56,136 nucleotides of DNA from an uncultured Lentisphaerota bacterium (lineage in GTDB: Bacteria > Verrucomicrobiota > Lentisphaeria > Oligosphaerales > CAITYL01). The stretch is from contig CAITSE010000128.1 in the NCBI GenBank assembly GCA_903894975.1, forward strand, positions 1 to 56,136, written 5' to 3'. Within the stretch, counting starts at the first letter, position 1, and each line of letters begins with the position of its first letter. The notes under the pieces were generated by a model. It was not told where the DNA came from and made no database searches. It was given only the letters and a program-made list of their open reading frames with translations. Shown in pieces: positions 47,121-56,136 of this stretch. Both the position numbers and the translations under genes were made by a program.

Positions 47121-48116
47121 CTACCGCGCATAATCATTGTAATTTTTGTACCTGACGGGGGATTGAAGTTCCGTAAGATGTTTAATTAAATTATCCGACC
47201 GATCAACCTCAAGATTTCTATCATTTTGATTAGGATTTAAAAAATAACGCATGCATAAAAAGTTTGAATTAGATCCTTCAATACAACCAATAATTTTACC
47301 GTAGTTACACGATATAATTTTTCCATCTTTTTTTACGGTTCTTGTACGAATAAAAAAATTATCATTTTCTATCGCAGTGTAAATCGATTTATTATTTTTA
47401 ACGCCTTGTTGTTCAATGTATAAAGACTGATATCCATTTTCTGGGGCAAAGCGGGATAATACAAGGTCGTTTCTCTCCCGAATGGGCACGGGCTGGAGAA
47501 TGAGTCCGTCTCCATCATTTGGGAATCGTATAGTCATCGTGTGCAAATAGTCATTTTCTGATATTATATCATGTTCAAATTTTACAAAAAAATCTGCGAC
47601 TTTCCCTTTCCCATATGGATCAATCCAATCCCCAATCATTAAATCGTAACCGACGTTGATATTATTGTAATTCAATTTTGATTTTTCATCCGCCGAGGTT
47701 TTTTTTGCATACATGACAATTGGCTTCCCTTTTTTTGCCATTATGATTTCAATTTTTCGATCCCAAGGCATCCATTGATCATTCTTTTTCTCTGTGAGAT
47801 AAAGATCGCGCGCATAAAAATCATAATAATCTGGGAGACGTTGCACTGTATATTCGAAGTGTCCCTGATCACTGGCAATTTCCAAGGTGAGCATACCGTT
47901 GGTATCGGTGACTCCCTCTTTGCTGCGGAACTCGTCCCGCCCGAAGGAGGGACCTGGCACCCAGCCCTTGTGCCCGGCGATGCACACTTTAATGTCAGGC
48001 AGGGCGGTGCCCTCGTCATCTTTGACTGAGAAGGTGAACCTTCCCACGGGATCCGCCACGCAGCCGTTCATAACCCCTACGACGACCAGAGCCAATGCCA
48101 GACGAAGCCAGTTCAT
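47121..48116 (-). CDS. Putative lipoprotein, tandem paralogue 2 (AT-rich body)
   Basis: A 331-residue paralogue of its neighbours with the same N-terminus (MNWLRLALALVVVGVMNGCV), the same FTFSVKDDEGTALPDIKVC domain and the same end (FLNPNQNDRNLEVD, YKNYNDYAR). The first ~90 codons are GC-rich and nearly identical to paralogue 3 at the DNA level; the remaining ~240 codons are strikingly AT-rich (for example KSKLNYNNINVGYDLMIGD), unlike anything else in the window. This sharp change suggests that the body was acquired and joined to a native N-terminal segment by gene conversion or recombination. Confidence 0.8.
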   Translation of the reverse strand: MNWLRLALALVVVGVMNGCVADPVGRFTFSVKDDEGTALPDIKVCIAGHKGWVPGPSFGRDEFRSKEGVTDTNGMLTLEIASDQGHFEYTVQRLPDYYDFYARDLYLTEKKNDQWMPWDRKIEIIMAKKGKPIVMYAKKTSADEKSKLNYNNINVGYDLMIGDWIDPYGKGKVADFFVKFEHDIISENDYLHTMTIRFPNDGDGLILQPVPIRERNDLVLSRFAPENGYQSLYIEQQGVKNNKSIYTAIENDNFFIRTRTVKKDGKIISCNYGKIIGCIEGSNSNFLCMRYFLNPNQNDRNLEVDRSDNLIKHLTELQSPVRYKNYNDYAR

Positions 48117-48144
48117 CTCATCCGTCCTGTCCACGCCCTATTCC

Positions 48145-49139
48145 CTACCGCGCATAATCTTTGTAACTTTTGTACCTGACCGGAGTCTGCGACTCCGTCA
48201 AGTGCTTGATCAGATTGTCATGCCAATCCACTTCCAAATTGCGATCATTGGGATTGGGGTTGAGGTAATATCGCATAAGGAGTGTGTTGCAACTCGCTCC
48301 AGCAATTTTATCACGAATTTTTCCGTAATGAGCTGACACGACCTTTCCGTCTTGAATGATGGTTCTTGTTCGCAGGATAAAATTGTCGTTTTCAGTTGTA
48401 TTTGCAACATACCCTCCTTTTCTCTTCCCGTTTTTTCAACATAAATTTGTGAATATCCGTTTTCTGGCGCCATTCGGGGAAGGACAATTTCATCCCGTTC
48501 ACGCAGCGGAACGGGATAGGGAATGACGCCATCGCCTTCATTGGGGAACCGCAGAGTCATGGTGTGCAGGTATTCTTCCTTGGACTTGACGTCATGCTCA
48601 AACTTGACGTAAAAATCGGCTACGTGGCCTTCTCCATCAGGACTAGTCCAATCTCCCGCCATTAAATCATAGCCGATTTCAACATCATTTTTCGGCATCG
48701 TTGACCTTTCATCGTTACCTGTAATCTTTGCATACATCACAACCGAGGTTCCTTTCTTTTTCAAAACGATATCAATTTTCTTCTCCCACGGCAGCCAGCG
48801 GTCTTTCTCCTTTTTAGAGAGGTCGATATCGCGGGCGTAATAGGGATAATACATGTCAGTTCTTTGGACCGCATAGGCAAACGCTCCCTGATCGCTGGCG
48901 ATCTCTAGGGTGAGCATGCCGTTGGCATCGGTGGCTCCCTCGATGTTGCGGAATTCGTCCCGGCCAAAGTCATGGCCGGGCACCCAGCGTTTGTGTCCGG
49001 CGAGGCAGATTTTGAGGTTGGGCACGACGGCGCCCTCATCATCCTTGACGGAAAAGGTGAAGCGCCCTATGGGGTCCGTCGCGCAGCCGTTCACGACACT
49101 CGCGACGATCAGAGCCGCGACCAAGCGTAGCATGTTCAT
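48145..49139 (-). pseudogene. Putative lipoprotein, tandem paralogue 1 (frameshifted)
   Basis: The start ATG at 49139 overlaps the hydrolase stop codon (ATGA). The N-terminus MNMLRLVAALIVASVVNGCA and the FTFSVKDDEGAVVPNLKIC domain match the other paralogues up to NGYSQIYVEKTGREKEG near residue 235. Near 48418 the frame shifts at the run AAAAGGAGGG: in another frame the expected sequence VANTTENDNFILRTRT continues to YYLNPNPNDRNLEVD and YKSYKDYAR, ending at 48145. A single missing base explains this. It may be a decayed copy, a phase-variation tract or a sequencing error. The upstream frame ends with ~65 unrelated codons if no correction occurs. Confidence 0.75.
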
Positions 49140-52100
49140 CGTAAATTCCCCCTGTCTGCCATGTCTTTGTAGAACAAATGGTTTTGATAGAACGACACCA
49201 TTCTCAGGTCGTTGTGCAACCAGCGATCTTTGTTGGTGTACGGGGTGCCCCAATAAGGCTTGAAGGCATTGTCATCTACGGTTGGTGGCCAAAATTTCCC
49301 GTCCTCCGTGCCTTTTACTTGCGTGTTAAGGTCAACATTATCGCGTTCATTGATCCCTTTCATGGAGTTTCTCCCCGCCGCATAACTGAGCGCGGGGATG
49401 GCGTCGGCGAGGAGGCGGGCGCGGTAGTTGTAGTTTTCGGCGGCCCTGGCACCGGCCGCGCCGGGAGTGAGAACGTTCAACGTTTCGTTGGATTCAGCCT
49501 TTTTGTAGGGTTTGAACGGGAAGAAGAACGGGTTTTTTCGGGCCTCAGCTTTCGAGGGGATGCGGATTGTCCGCCAATGGAAGTCGCCAGACTCATCATT
49601 TCCCAGTAATTGCCGATAGTCCCCATTGAAGCCCCAGCCGCCTTCCCAACGGGAGCCTGGTTTGCCGGAAAAGAGAATGGAGGTAAAGCTGGTTCCGAGC
49701 ATCGTGAGAGAACCCTTGACCTGTTCCTGGATACACCAGGCATAAGGGCGGCCCTTCTTCGGGCTTTTGTCGCCGGCCCAGTTGTCCAGGACTTCCTCGC
49801 CGCTGGAGTAGTAATTGACCATCTTGTTTTTGGGGATGTCGGCGAAGCGGCCGCGCCAGGTCAGGTTGTGGCGGGCGTCGGTTTCGGGGAAGAGCCGGTA
49901 CCATTCGGAGGCCCAAAGATAGGTTCGATTTTCGTATTCTTTCCAGTCGGGATTGCGCATGTGCCGCCAGGGGGCGGTGGGATAGGGACTGTCCATCCCG
50001 GCCGCGTCGTCATCGTAGGCTTCGAGGGGCACCGCGGCGTCGATGAGGAAGAACTTTTCGATCTTCAGACCGTGGTCGTTGATGGCGCTGGAGGCGATCA
50101 TGTTTCCCAGGCTGTGGGCGGCCACGATCTTTTTGCCTTTCAGGGCGTTGCATTGGACTGCGGTGGCCCAGGCGGCCTTGAAGGCCAGCAAGGCGTTTTC
50201 GTGATAGTCCAGGGAAACGCCGTCCAAGCCGATGCTGACTATGGGGGAGTGGAGGTCGTCACCGTTCTGCCGTTCAATCTCAATATCCGGGAGTTTGAGC
50301 CAGTTGGGGGACTGGCTTTGGTTGCCGTACCAAGTAGCGGCGGTGAATTTGGCATTGGAGCCGGACTGGTAGAGGCGTTTGAAGACTTCGGAGAACCAAG
50401 CGCGGCCTTCCACCTCCGAGACATTGTAGCCGTGGAAGAAGATGAAGTGTCGGTCATTGGTCATGGCATCCGGCAGGCCGGCGGGCTCTTCTTTCACGCA
50501 GGAGGGGCGGACTTCCGTGCCGCCGCCAGCCTTGCGGAGATTGAGCCAGCGGAACATGGTCTCAACCGGGTTCACCATCAGTCGCATGTTCGCACCGGTC
50601 ATGCACGTGTTGCCCCAAAAGACTTGAAGGGCCGGCGAGGCGTTTGTTGGGGCGGCGCCTTCGACCAGGATCACGCCTCGGCCGCCGTTGCGCAGGAGAT
50701 GTTCGATAAAGAAAGGAGGGAAAACCAGTTTGCCGTTTTTCATGCGCTGGACGTCTGCCAGGTGTGGTGGCTTGGCAAAGTCGGTTCCGAAACCGTCGGT
50801 CATGGGGTCGGTTTGGAAGGAGCCGGCCTTGTCGAAGGGCAGGTTGGTGAAAACGACATGGATGGCGTTCTCGGGCTGTTTCAAGAGGATGACGACATGC
50901 CGCTTTTCCGCCGCGGGCAATTTGGCCAGGAGACTGCTGATGTTTACGCCGACGGGGAAGAAGTCGATCATGTCGCTGCGGCCGTTGACCTTATCGTCAT
51001 CAAAATTGGGGGAGCGTCCAAGGAACCGCCACCAGCCGGGCAGGTTGCCGGGAATGTCGCCGGTGAAGCCATTGGCCAAATCTCCCTCATAGGCCTCGGC
51101 ACTGTCCACGTCGTCATTGATCCAGATGGGGAACGGATCCGGCCCGCAGGCGGCGATCATGTCGCGCTCGTCCAGGATCCGGTCGCGGTTGTAATCAGGG
51201 ACGAGCAGGACGGAGCCAACTTCTTGCAGGGCGTCTAACAACTCTCTGGCCGAATCCTGGGCCGGCGGCTGGTTCGGGCCTGACGCCGGTGCGGGAACCA
51301 GCGCCGCCCGCCATTGGGCATTTTCCACGGGTAAAATTTCGAGTTGGTTCTGCGCTTCGGCAAACGTGGCCAGTTGTCCTTTCGTCTCAGCCTGTACGCG
51401 GTTTTGGAAGGGATGGATGATCCCGAGGGAGCCGCCTTTGAGGTAGCAGTCTCCGTTGGGGCCGGGTTCGAGTTTGAAGAGGCGGTTTTGGAGTTTGATG
51501 CGGAAGGCGTTGGGATGGGCGAGGCCCTGGACGCGGACGGTGACCGGGGCGGAAATGCCGGCGCCGCTGCGGTTGCCAGGCAGCAGGACGCTGGTGGCCA
51601 GGCTCGGCAGGGCGGGCGGGGTGGAGGCGTCGGGGTCCGGCAGTCCTTCCAGCGCCGCGCCGGCGAAACGGCGGGCGAGCCAGGGCAGGTCGGCTTGGAA
51701 CAGGCGCGTGTCCGGGCCGGTCTCGACCAGGGTCAGTTCGCCGAGGTCCAAGTCGGTCCCGGCGGGATAGTGATAGGTGACGCGCGCCTTGATGCGGTCG
51801 GCGCGCCGGCTGCTGAACACGGCGGTCCGGGCCGGGTCATACCCGAGGTTGGCTGAAGTTGGCGGCGCGAAAATGCGGTCGCCAGGATTAGCCGGGTCCG
51901 GTTGCCAAAGCGCGGTGATGGCCACGGTGACGGTGGCTCCGCCGATGACGCCGGTGAACACCAGTTCGGAGGCTGGATCCGCGGCGTTTGGGGAATCGGT
52001 CAGGCGCGCTTCGGGGTCCGCCAGGACGCCGGTAAGGCTCCGCAGGCCGCGGAAGAAATAGGCGAAGTCCGGCCGTCCGGCGCGCAAGGGTTGGGGAAGG

Positions 52101-54616
52101 TAAAGATTGAAGGTGGCGTCGGCTTCGGCGGCGGAGACGCCGGGTCTCTTTTTTCCCGTTCCGCCGGAGTTGGCCAAGCCGGAAAGTTCGGCTACTGAAG
52201 TCGGGAACTCTTTGGCGGCGAAGCAGACGATGGCGGTGGCATGGCCGGTGTTGCCGGCAGCGTTGGGGCCGGCTTCGACGCGCAGGACATGGTAGCCTTC
52301 GGAGACCGGGATGCGCACCCGCAGATTTTGGAAGCGGGCCGTGTACGGATGGGGTTCCCAGAAGGTCGGCGGTCGCGGATTTTCGCGGGTTTCGCACGGC
52401 GCCGAGCCGGCCAGGCGTCCGTCCACAAATGCCTGAACCATGGCGATTTCGCCGCCGGCGCCGCGGGGCACGGTGGAGGCGATGGCGTCGCTCACCGAGC
52501 CGGAAAGCGTCACCCAGATTGAGCTGGCCCGGACCGCGGTGGCCGGGATGACGACGGGGTCCAGGGTTACGTCCGGGATCGGCGAGGACCAGCCGGTGAT
52601 CGGCCCCGGCACGGGGGAGCCGTCGTCGCCGGGAACCAGGAAATCCAGCTGGACCACGGTAAGCTGGACCATGTCGGCGTAGAGTTTGGCGCCATCTCCG
52701 TTGAGGTCGAGCCCGGCCTGGATGAGGTGTTTGCCGGGGCGGAGGCCCTCGACATGAAGCGTATACTGGCGGACGGCCGCCGGGGCGTTGGCGTCAGGCG
52801 TCAGGACGGCGAGGGGGATGGCGGTGTTGGGCGGCAGATAATCGCCGCCGTCGGTGATGGATTGGGGCGAACGTTTGGCCGGGAACGGCTGGCGCCAGAT
52901 CCGGAGCGCACCGTCGGCTGGCAGGGTGGTGGTTTCGCCGTTGGCGTCCGGGACGGCGGTCATGGCATTGGGATCAGAAGTTTCGTAGGTGAAAGCGATG
53001 GCGGCCAGGGCCGGATTGGCCGTGGTCGGCAAGCGGATGCGGAGCAGGGCGAAGCGGCCGTTGTCCTCCGCCGTGGCGTCCGGGAGTTGCGTTTCCGAGT
53101 TTTCCGCGTGTCCGAAGTCGGCGAAGTCCGCAACTCCGTCACCGTCAGCGTCCGTTTGTGAGGAGCTGATGATTTTGCCGGGTTCGGCGCCGGCATCTTC
53201 CAGGGCATCATCGGCCGGCGTGATCTGGCCGTCGTTATTTTCATCCATCTGCAGGTTGAAGCCGGTCACGCTGATGGCAACGCTGTCGGTGATGAGGAAG
53301 GGGAGGGTGGTTCCTGCATAGGTCAATTCCAGTTTGACGTCATTGGTTTCGTCGCTGGGATCCAGGCCTTCGACGTAGAGAGTTTCCGGCAATTCTTCGC
53401 ACCGGGTGAGGCCGTCGTAATTCAGGCCAACGCCCGGATCTGTGGTCACGCAGAAGCGGATGTGACCGTCGGCGCCGGGAAGTGTCGTGGCGGCCAGGGT
53501 CAAATCCGCCTGTTCCCGGCGGAATGGCAGGGTGAACGGCTGGGTCATTTCCGGATCGCGCCACAGGCGGATGCGGCCTTCCGGTCCGGAAACTTTGACG
53601 GAGAGGATGCCCGGAATGTCGTTAGGCCGCTCAAAAAATGCCGCCACCGGCAGCGGCATCGCGGGATCCGCGTTGGCTTCCACGGTTACGCCGGGATTCA
53701 TCTCGGTCAGGGGATTGGGCCAGGAGTATTGCGTTCCGTAACAATCCATGAAGCAGTAAATTTCTTCATCGCCATTCAGCGGGTCGGCGGCCGCAAGATT
53801 TAAGGCGATCGTGGCGAAGGAAGCCGCGTCGGGCTGAGTTGTCTCCGTGATATCCAGCTTGCCGTATTCATGGCCGCCGGTCGGGCATCCCGATTTTTCC
53901 GTGTTGTCACCTGGCACCCATTTGAGTCCGGACTGGTTCGGCCAGCCAAAGGCCGGGGGGATGTCGATGGGAACTCCCCAATAAGAAAAATCACTCCAGG
54001 GATTCTCTTCCGTGGCATTGTCAAAATGCCGGTCTGCCGACAGCACAGGTGAATACGAAACGAACGGATCTTGCCAAGGCACGACGATCTGCCGGAGGTG
54101 GGGATATTCGCCGATTACATCCTCCTCCACCGGGTTGGTCACCACAAAGCCGTGCATGCCCATTTCCTGTTCCTGGTATGTGACCAGAGTTTTGACGTTG
54201 TCATGCCAGTATCCGGCTCGGGTGGGATAGAACATGCCGAATTCCTGCCGTTCCATTTGCCGGTTGGATTGATAGGTAAAACTATGCAGGAAACGTTTGC
54301 TGCGGGAACTGATCACGGGATGTAGGCAGCCGTACCCGTGTTCTTCGACTTTTTCGAGCTGCCATTGTCCATATTCGTCCATCGCGCCGGCGAAATTCTC
54401 AACCACCGCCCGTTCGTGATACGCAAAGCCGATTTGTTTGGGTTCTTCCCCCTCGTTCGGCGGCACGGCCGCCAACGGCAGCAACTCCGCGCCGAGCCGG
54501 AACACCGTCAGCGCCGGTTCCTGTCCCGGCAGCGGGAGCGGGGTGACGGCAGACAACCAGGCGGCAACGGCGATTCCGGCAAACCTGCCTGACCTGACGA
54601 CGCAACGATGCGACAT
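49136..54616 (-). CDS. Giant secreted protein with C-terminal alpha/beta-hydrolase (lipase-like) domain
   Basis: A 1826-residue exported protein; ATG 54616 is chosen for GGAGG upstream, with signal peptide SGRFAGIAVAAWLSAVTPLP. The long N-terminal part (to ~1300) is beta-rich and contains EF-hand-like calcium loops DENNDGQITPADDA (~460), DADGDGVADFADFG (~492) and DYNRDRILDERD (~1145), suggesting surface or periplasmic modules. The last ~430 residues are an alpha/beta-hydrolase: oxyanion loop HFIFFHGYNVSEVEGRAWF (~1394), nucleophile elbow IVAAHSLGNMIASSAI (~1500), acid strand FFLIDAAVPLEAY (~1530) and a terminal His in HNDLRMVSFYQNHLFYKDM. Substrate unknown; lipid or ester hydrolysis is plausible. 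It is translationally coupled to three lipoprotein paralogues. Confidence 0.8.
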   Translation of the reverse strand: MSHRCVVRSGRFAGIAVAAWLSAVTPLPLPGQEPALTVFRLGAELLPLAAVPPNEGEEPKQIGFAYHERAVVENFAGAMDEYGQWQLEKVEEHGYGCLHPVISSRSKRFLHSFTYQSNRQMERQEFGMFYPTRAGYWHDNVKTLVTYQEQEMGMHGFVVTNPVEEDVIGEYPHLRQIVVPWQDPFVSYSPVLSADRHFDNATEENPWSDFSYWGVPIDIPPAFGWPNQSGLKWVPGDNTEKSGCPTGGHEYGKLDITETTQPDAASFATIALNLAAADPLNGDEEIYCFMDCYGTQYSWPNPLTEMNPGVTVEANADPAMPLPVAAFFERPNDIPGILSVKVSGPEGRIRLWRDPEMTQPFTLPFRREQADLTLAATTLPGADGHIRFCVTTDPGVGLNYDGLTRCEELPETLYVEGLDPSDETNDVKLELTYAGTTLPFLITDSVAISVTGFNLQMDENNDGQITPADDALEDAGAEPGKIISSSQTDADGDGVADFADFGHAENSETQLPDATAEDNGRFALLRIRLPTTANPALAAIAFTYETSDPNAMTAVPDANGETTTLPADGALRIWRQPFPAKRSPQSITDGGDYLPPNTAIPLAVLTPDANAPAAVRQYTLHVEGLRPGKHLIQAGLDLNGDGAKLYADMVQLTVVQLDFLVPGDDGSPVPGPITGWSSPIPDVTLDPVVIPATAVRASSIWVTLSGSVSDAIASTVPRGAGGEIAMVQAFVDGRLAGSAPCETRENPRPPTFWEPHPYTARFQNLRVRIPVSEGYHVLRVEAGPNAAGNTGHATAIVCFAAKEFPTSVAELSGLANSGGTGKKRPGVSAAEADATFNLYLPQPLRAGRPDFAYFFRGLRSLTGVLADPEARLTDSPNAADPASELVFTGVIGGATVTVAITALWQPDPANPGDRIFAPPTSANLGYDPARTAVFSSRRADRIKARVTYHYPAGTDLDLGELTLVETGPDTRLFQADLPWLARRFAGAALEGLPDPDASTPPALPSLATSVLLPGNRSGAGISAPVTVRVQGLAHPNAFRIKLQNRLFKLEPGPNGDCYLKGGSLGIIHPFQNRVQAETKGQLATFAEAQNQLEILPVENAQWRAALVPAPASGPNQPPAQDSARELLDALQEVGSVLLVPDYNRDRILDERDMIAACGPDPFPIWINDDVDSAEAYEGDLANGFTGDIPGNLPGWWRFLGRSPNFDDDKVNGRSDMIDFFPVGVNISSLLAKLPAAEKRHVVILLKQPENAIHVVFTNLPFDKAGSFQTDPMTDGFGTDFAKPPHLADVQRMKNGKLVFPPFFIEHLLRNGGRGVILVEGAAPTNASPALQVFWGNTCMTGANMRLMVNPVETMFRWLNLRKAGGGTEVRPSCVKEEPAGLPDAMTNDRHFIFFHGYNVSEVEGRAWFSEVFKRLYQSGSNAKFTAATWYGNQSQSPNWLKLPDIEIERQNGDDLHSPIVSIGLDGVSLDYHENALLAFKAAWATAVQCNALKGKKIVAAHSLGNMIASSAINDHGLKIEKFFLIDAAVPLEAYDDDAAGMDSPYPTAPWRHMRNPDWKEYENRTYLWASEWYRLFPETDARHNLTWRGRFADIPKNKMVNYYSSGEEVLDNWAGDKSPKKGRPYAWCIQEQVKGSLTMLGTSFTSILFSGKPGSRWEGGWGFNGDYRQLLGNDESGDFHWRTIRIPSKAEARKNPFFFPFKPYKKAESNETLNVLTPGAAGARAAENYNYRARLLADAIPALSYAAGRNSMKGINERDNVDLNTQVKGTEDGKFWPPTVDDNAFKPYWGTPYTNKDRWLHNDLRMVSFYQNHLFYKDMADRGNLR

Positions 54617-54867
54617 GACTTCCCCCTCCATATTTTCTCTTGTGCGGACATCTTCGGCCGGCATCCCCTCCGGCTTCACGGCACCACTGTATCATTGTCC
54701 ACAACTCCGTCAAACGCAGGCGGATGGTTAATCGATTCAGGGCGGAAGGATGGACGAACGGGGGATGGGCGGTTACATTAAATTTCTTTTTTGGGCCAGG
54801 TTCGGCGACGATCACCCGGCGGAACCCGCGGCGGCGCGGGGGCCCCATAAGTGGATATCTCTTTCCC

Positions 54868-55383
54868 ATGCAGCAGGAAGCCCAAATCCTTGTGGCCCGG
54901 CAGGAAGCGGTCTGTCAAGTCCGCGTCCTCGGCCGCGCGACCTTCAAGATCAGCCAGAGTCTCCGCGAATATGTCATGCGCGCCCTGACGCAGGGGTGGA
55001 TGAAGAGCCTGATCTTCGATTTTTCCGAGTGCACGGCGCTGGACAGCACGTTCATGGGGGTCCTGGCCATGATCGGCCTGGAGACCAAGGGGCGGAGCGA
55101 GGTGCTGCTCGTCAACGTCGGCAAGTCCAACCGCAATCTGCTGGACGGGCTGGGGGTGTCGCGCCTGTTCCGTTTTGCCGAGCGGCCCGTGGCCGAGGTC
55201 AACTGGAACTCGCTGTGCCAGGCCGCCGCGACGGTGGACAACATGAACCAGATTTCGGGCACGGTGCTCGACGCGCATCAGACGCTGATGCAGATCGACC
55301 CGCAGAATGTGCCGAAATTCCAGAGCGTGGTGGATATGCTGCGCCAGGAAGTTACGTCCAAACCGCAAGGAGATGCCAAGTGA
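54868..55383 (+). CDS. STAS-domain protein (anti-sigma-factor antagonist-like)
   Basis: A 171-residue protein. ATG 54868 is chosen because the STAS fold begins right after it; the frame is open upstream without family similarity. The STAS core covers residues ~5-105: VCQVRVLGRATFKISQSLRE, SLIFDFSECTALDSTFMGVL with the usual phosphorylatable Ser position in the DS(T)F segment, and VLLVNVGKSNRNLLDGLGVS. A helical tail (~110-171: HQTLMQIDPQNVPKFQSVVD) extends beyond the domain. Such proteins bind anti-sigma kinases in partner-switching control. No kinase or phosphatase gene is visible here. Its stop overlaps the next start (GTGA), so the two are translated together. Confidence 0.85.
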   Translation: MQQEAQILVARQEAVCQVRVLGRATFKISQSLREYVMRALTQGWMKSLIFDFSECTALDSTFMGVLAMIGLETKGRSEVLLVNVGKSNRNLLDGLGVSRLFRFAERPVAEVNWNSLCQAAATVDNMNQISGTVLDAHQTLMQIDPQNVPKFQSVVDMLRQEVTSKPQGDAK

Positions 55384-56136
55384 ATTCCCGTTTTCTCTTT
55401 TTGACTGCCGCCGGTCTGGCCCTCGGCTTGAGCGCCGCGGCCCGCGCCGAAGACAAGCCCGCCATTCCCCTCGCCGTCACCACGGCCACGGCTGTGGCCG
55501 CCCCGGCGGTCGCCGTGGAAGCCGCGGCGCCGGCCGTGGCGGGCCGGATCGGGTATGTGGACATGGAGAAGCTGTTCCAGGGATACTACAAGACCGGCCG
55601 TTCCGACGGCGCGCTCAAGAAGCAGAAAGAGCTTTTCCAGCAGCGCGTCACCGATGGCGCCGCGGGGCTGGACGTGCTCAAGAAAGAGCGGGACGATTGC
55701 CGTGAGAAATCGCTGAACATCGCACTGAGCGACGATGCGCGGGCGGAGGCCCGCCGCGACGCCGAGAGCAAGGACTTGCTTCTCCGTGACCGCGACCGGG
55801 AGCTGCGCGAGTTCGTCCAGAGCAAGGATCGCGAGCTCGGCCGCAAGTATTTCGAGCTGCGCAACGAGATCGTCAAAGAGATCAACGAATTCGTCAAGGA
55901 TCACGGCCGCAAGAATCGGTATGAGACGCTCATGGATATTTCGGGGCTGACCCGGAATTACATCCCCGCCGTGGTTTATTACGACAAGGACAAAGAGATC
56001 ACCGACGCGCTGCTGACCGAGTTGAACAAGGGGCATGAGGATGAGGCGCCGAAGGTGGAAGCGAGCAGCAAGGACGGGCTGGTGCCGATGTCGGAAGCCG
56101 GTTTTGACAACAAGAAGCCCGGCGCGCCCGAGGCGC
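55380..56136 (+). CDS. OmpH/Skp-like periplasmic chaperone (C-terminus outside window)
   Basis: The start GTG overlaps the STAS stop codon and has AAGGAG seven bases upstream. 252 residues are visible. Signal peptide FLFLTAAGLALGLSAAARA; then an Ala/Val-rich segment; then the Skp/OmpH start RIGYVDMEKLFQGYYKT, and a long coiled coil rich in Lys, Glu, Arg and Asp (LKKQKELFQQRVTDG, RELREFVQSKDRELGRKYFE, EIVKEINEFVKDHGRKNRYE) ending with an IPAVVYYDKDKEITDALL strand-helix. Skp-type proteins bind unfolded outer-membrane proteins in the periplasm. The residue segment after 225 is low-complexity. Coupling with a STAS protein is unusual. Confidence 0.85.
   Translation, partial: MNSRFLFLTAAGLALGLSAAARAEDKPAIPLAVTTATAVAAPAVAVEAAAPAVAGRIGYVDMEKLFQGYYKTGRSDGALKKQKELFQQRVTDGAAGLDVLKKERDDCREKSLNIALSDDARAEARRDAESKDLLLRDRDRELREFVQSKDRELGRKYFELRNEIVKEINEFVKDHGRKNRYETLMDISGLTRNYIPAVVYYDKDKEITDALLTELNKGHEDEAPKVEASSKDGLVPMSEAGFDNKKPGAPEA

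Noticed and set aside
44135-51238. Long plus-strand frames opposite the MmeI-like and hydrolase genes (44135-45691, 49610-51238)
   Set aside because: Glu/Asp/Val/Gly-rich shadows of GC-rich coding DNA; the minus-strand genes are supported by motifs and ribosome sites.

Overview
The window is a GC-rich chromosomal segment that looks like a free-living bacterium of the PVC group (Kiritimatiellota, Lentisphaerota or Verrucomicrobiota). This is inferred from one PEP-CTERM protein, a GYF-RDD protein, a secreted leucine-rich-repeat protein, a DUF4091 glycosidase-like protein, PQQ and FG-GAP repeat proteins, a short alanyl-tRNA synthetase, and a very large load of intergenic palindromes. No rRNA, tRNA or CRISPR array was seen.

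Layout. 1-5541 (minus strand): an unrecognised secreted protein of aromatic repeats, then the acetate pathway genes pta and ackA, separated by a small nucleotidyltransferase pair that resembles a toxin-antitoxin unit. 5979-9561 (plus): a methyltransferase, dapA and dapB, interspersed with six copies of one repeat; a four-helix-bundle (S23/TIGR02436-type) gene lies between repeat arms in the dapA-dapB gap. 9786-12509: an MFS transporter and a DUF4143 ATPase with a 40-bp operator-like palindrome. 12645-25961 (minus): a secreted LRR protein, a membrane protein translationally coupled to a dikinase-like enzyme, then PQQ-propeller, FG-GAP and DUF4091 proteins, most of them exported. 26666-31727 (plus): a housekeeping run rpsP-KH-trmD-rplS-rnhB-poly(A) polymerase-like-DacF-like. 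31934-38924: hybrid histidine kinase, rsmG, a membrane protein, a PEP-CTERM protein, a NahK-like kinase and an RDD protein. 39417-39554: a candidate structured RNA with a strong terminator, followed by a short alaS. 41821-46033: an island bounded by direct repeats, holding a decayed four-helix-bundle suffix gene, a 51-residue membrane protein and an MmeI-like restriction-modification enzyme. 46078-54616 (minus): a giant exported alpha/beta-hydrolase translationally coupled to three tandem lipoprotein paralogues, one of them frameshifted. 54868-56136: a STAS protein coupled to an OmpH/Skp-like protein cut by the window edge.

The most unusual signal is the class of 'iterated-phrase' palindromes. 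More than fifteen gaps hold a block in which a 6-10 nt phrase is repeated with variation and then appears again in reverse complement. Each locus uses its own phrase, although some phrases recur. Two of these loci are associated with four-helix-bundle genes (an intact one at 8249 and a suffix remnant at 42034), and one copy has become part of the methyltransferase reading frame. I infer a REP-like mobile or recombinogenic system in which four-helix-bundle proteins may take part. The second candidate system is the exported hydrolase with its lipoprotein trio, which has the layout of an effector with duplicated immunity proteins.
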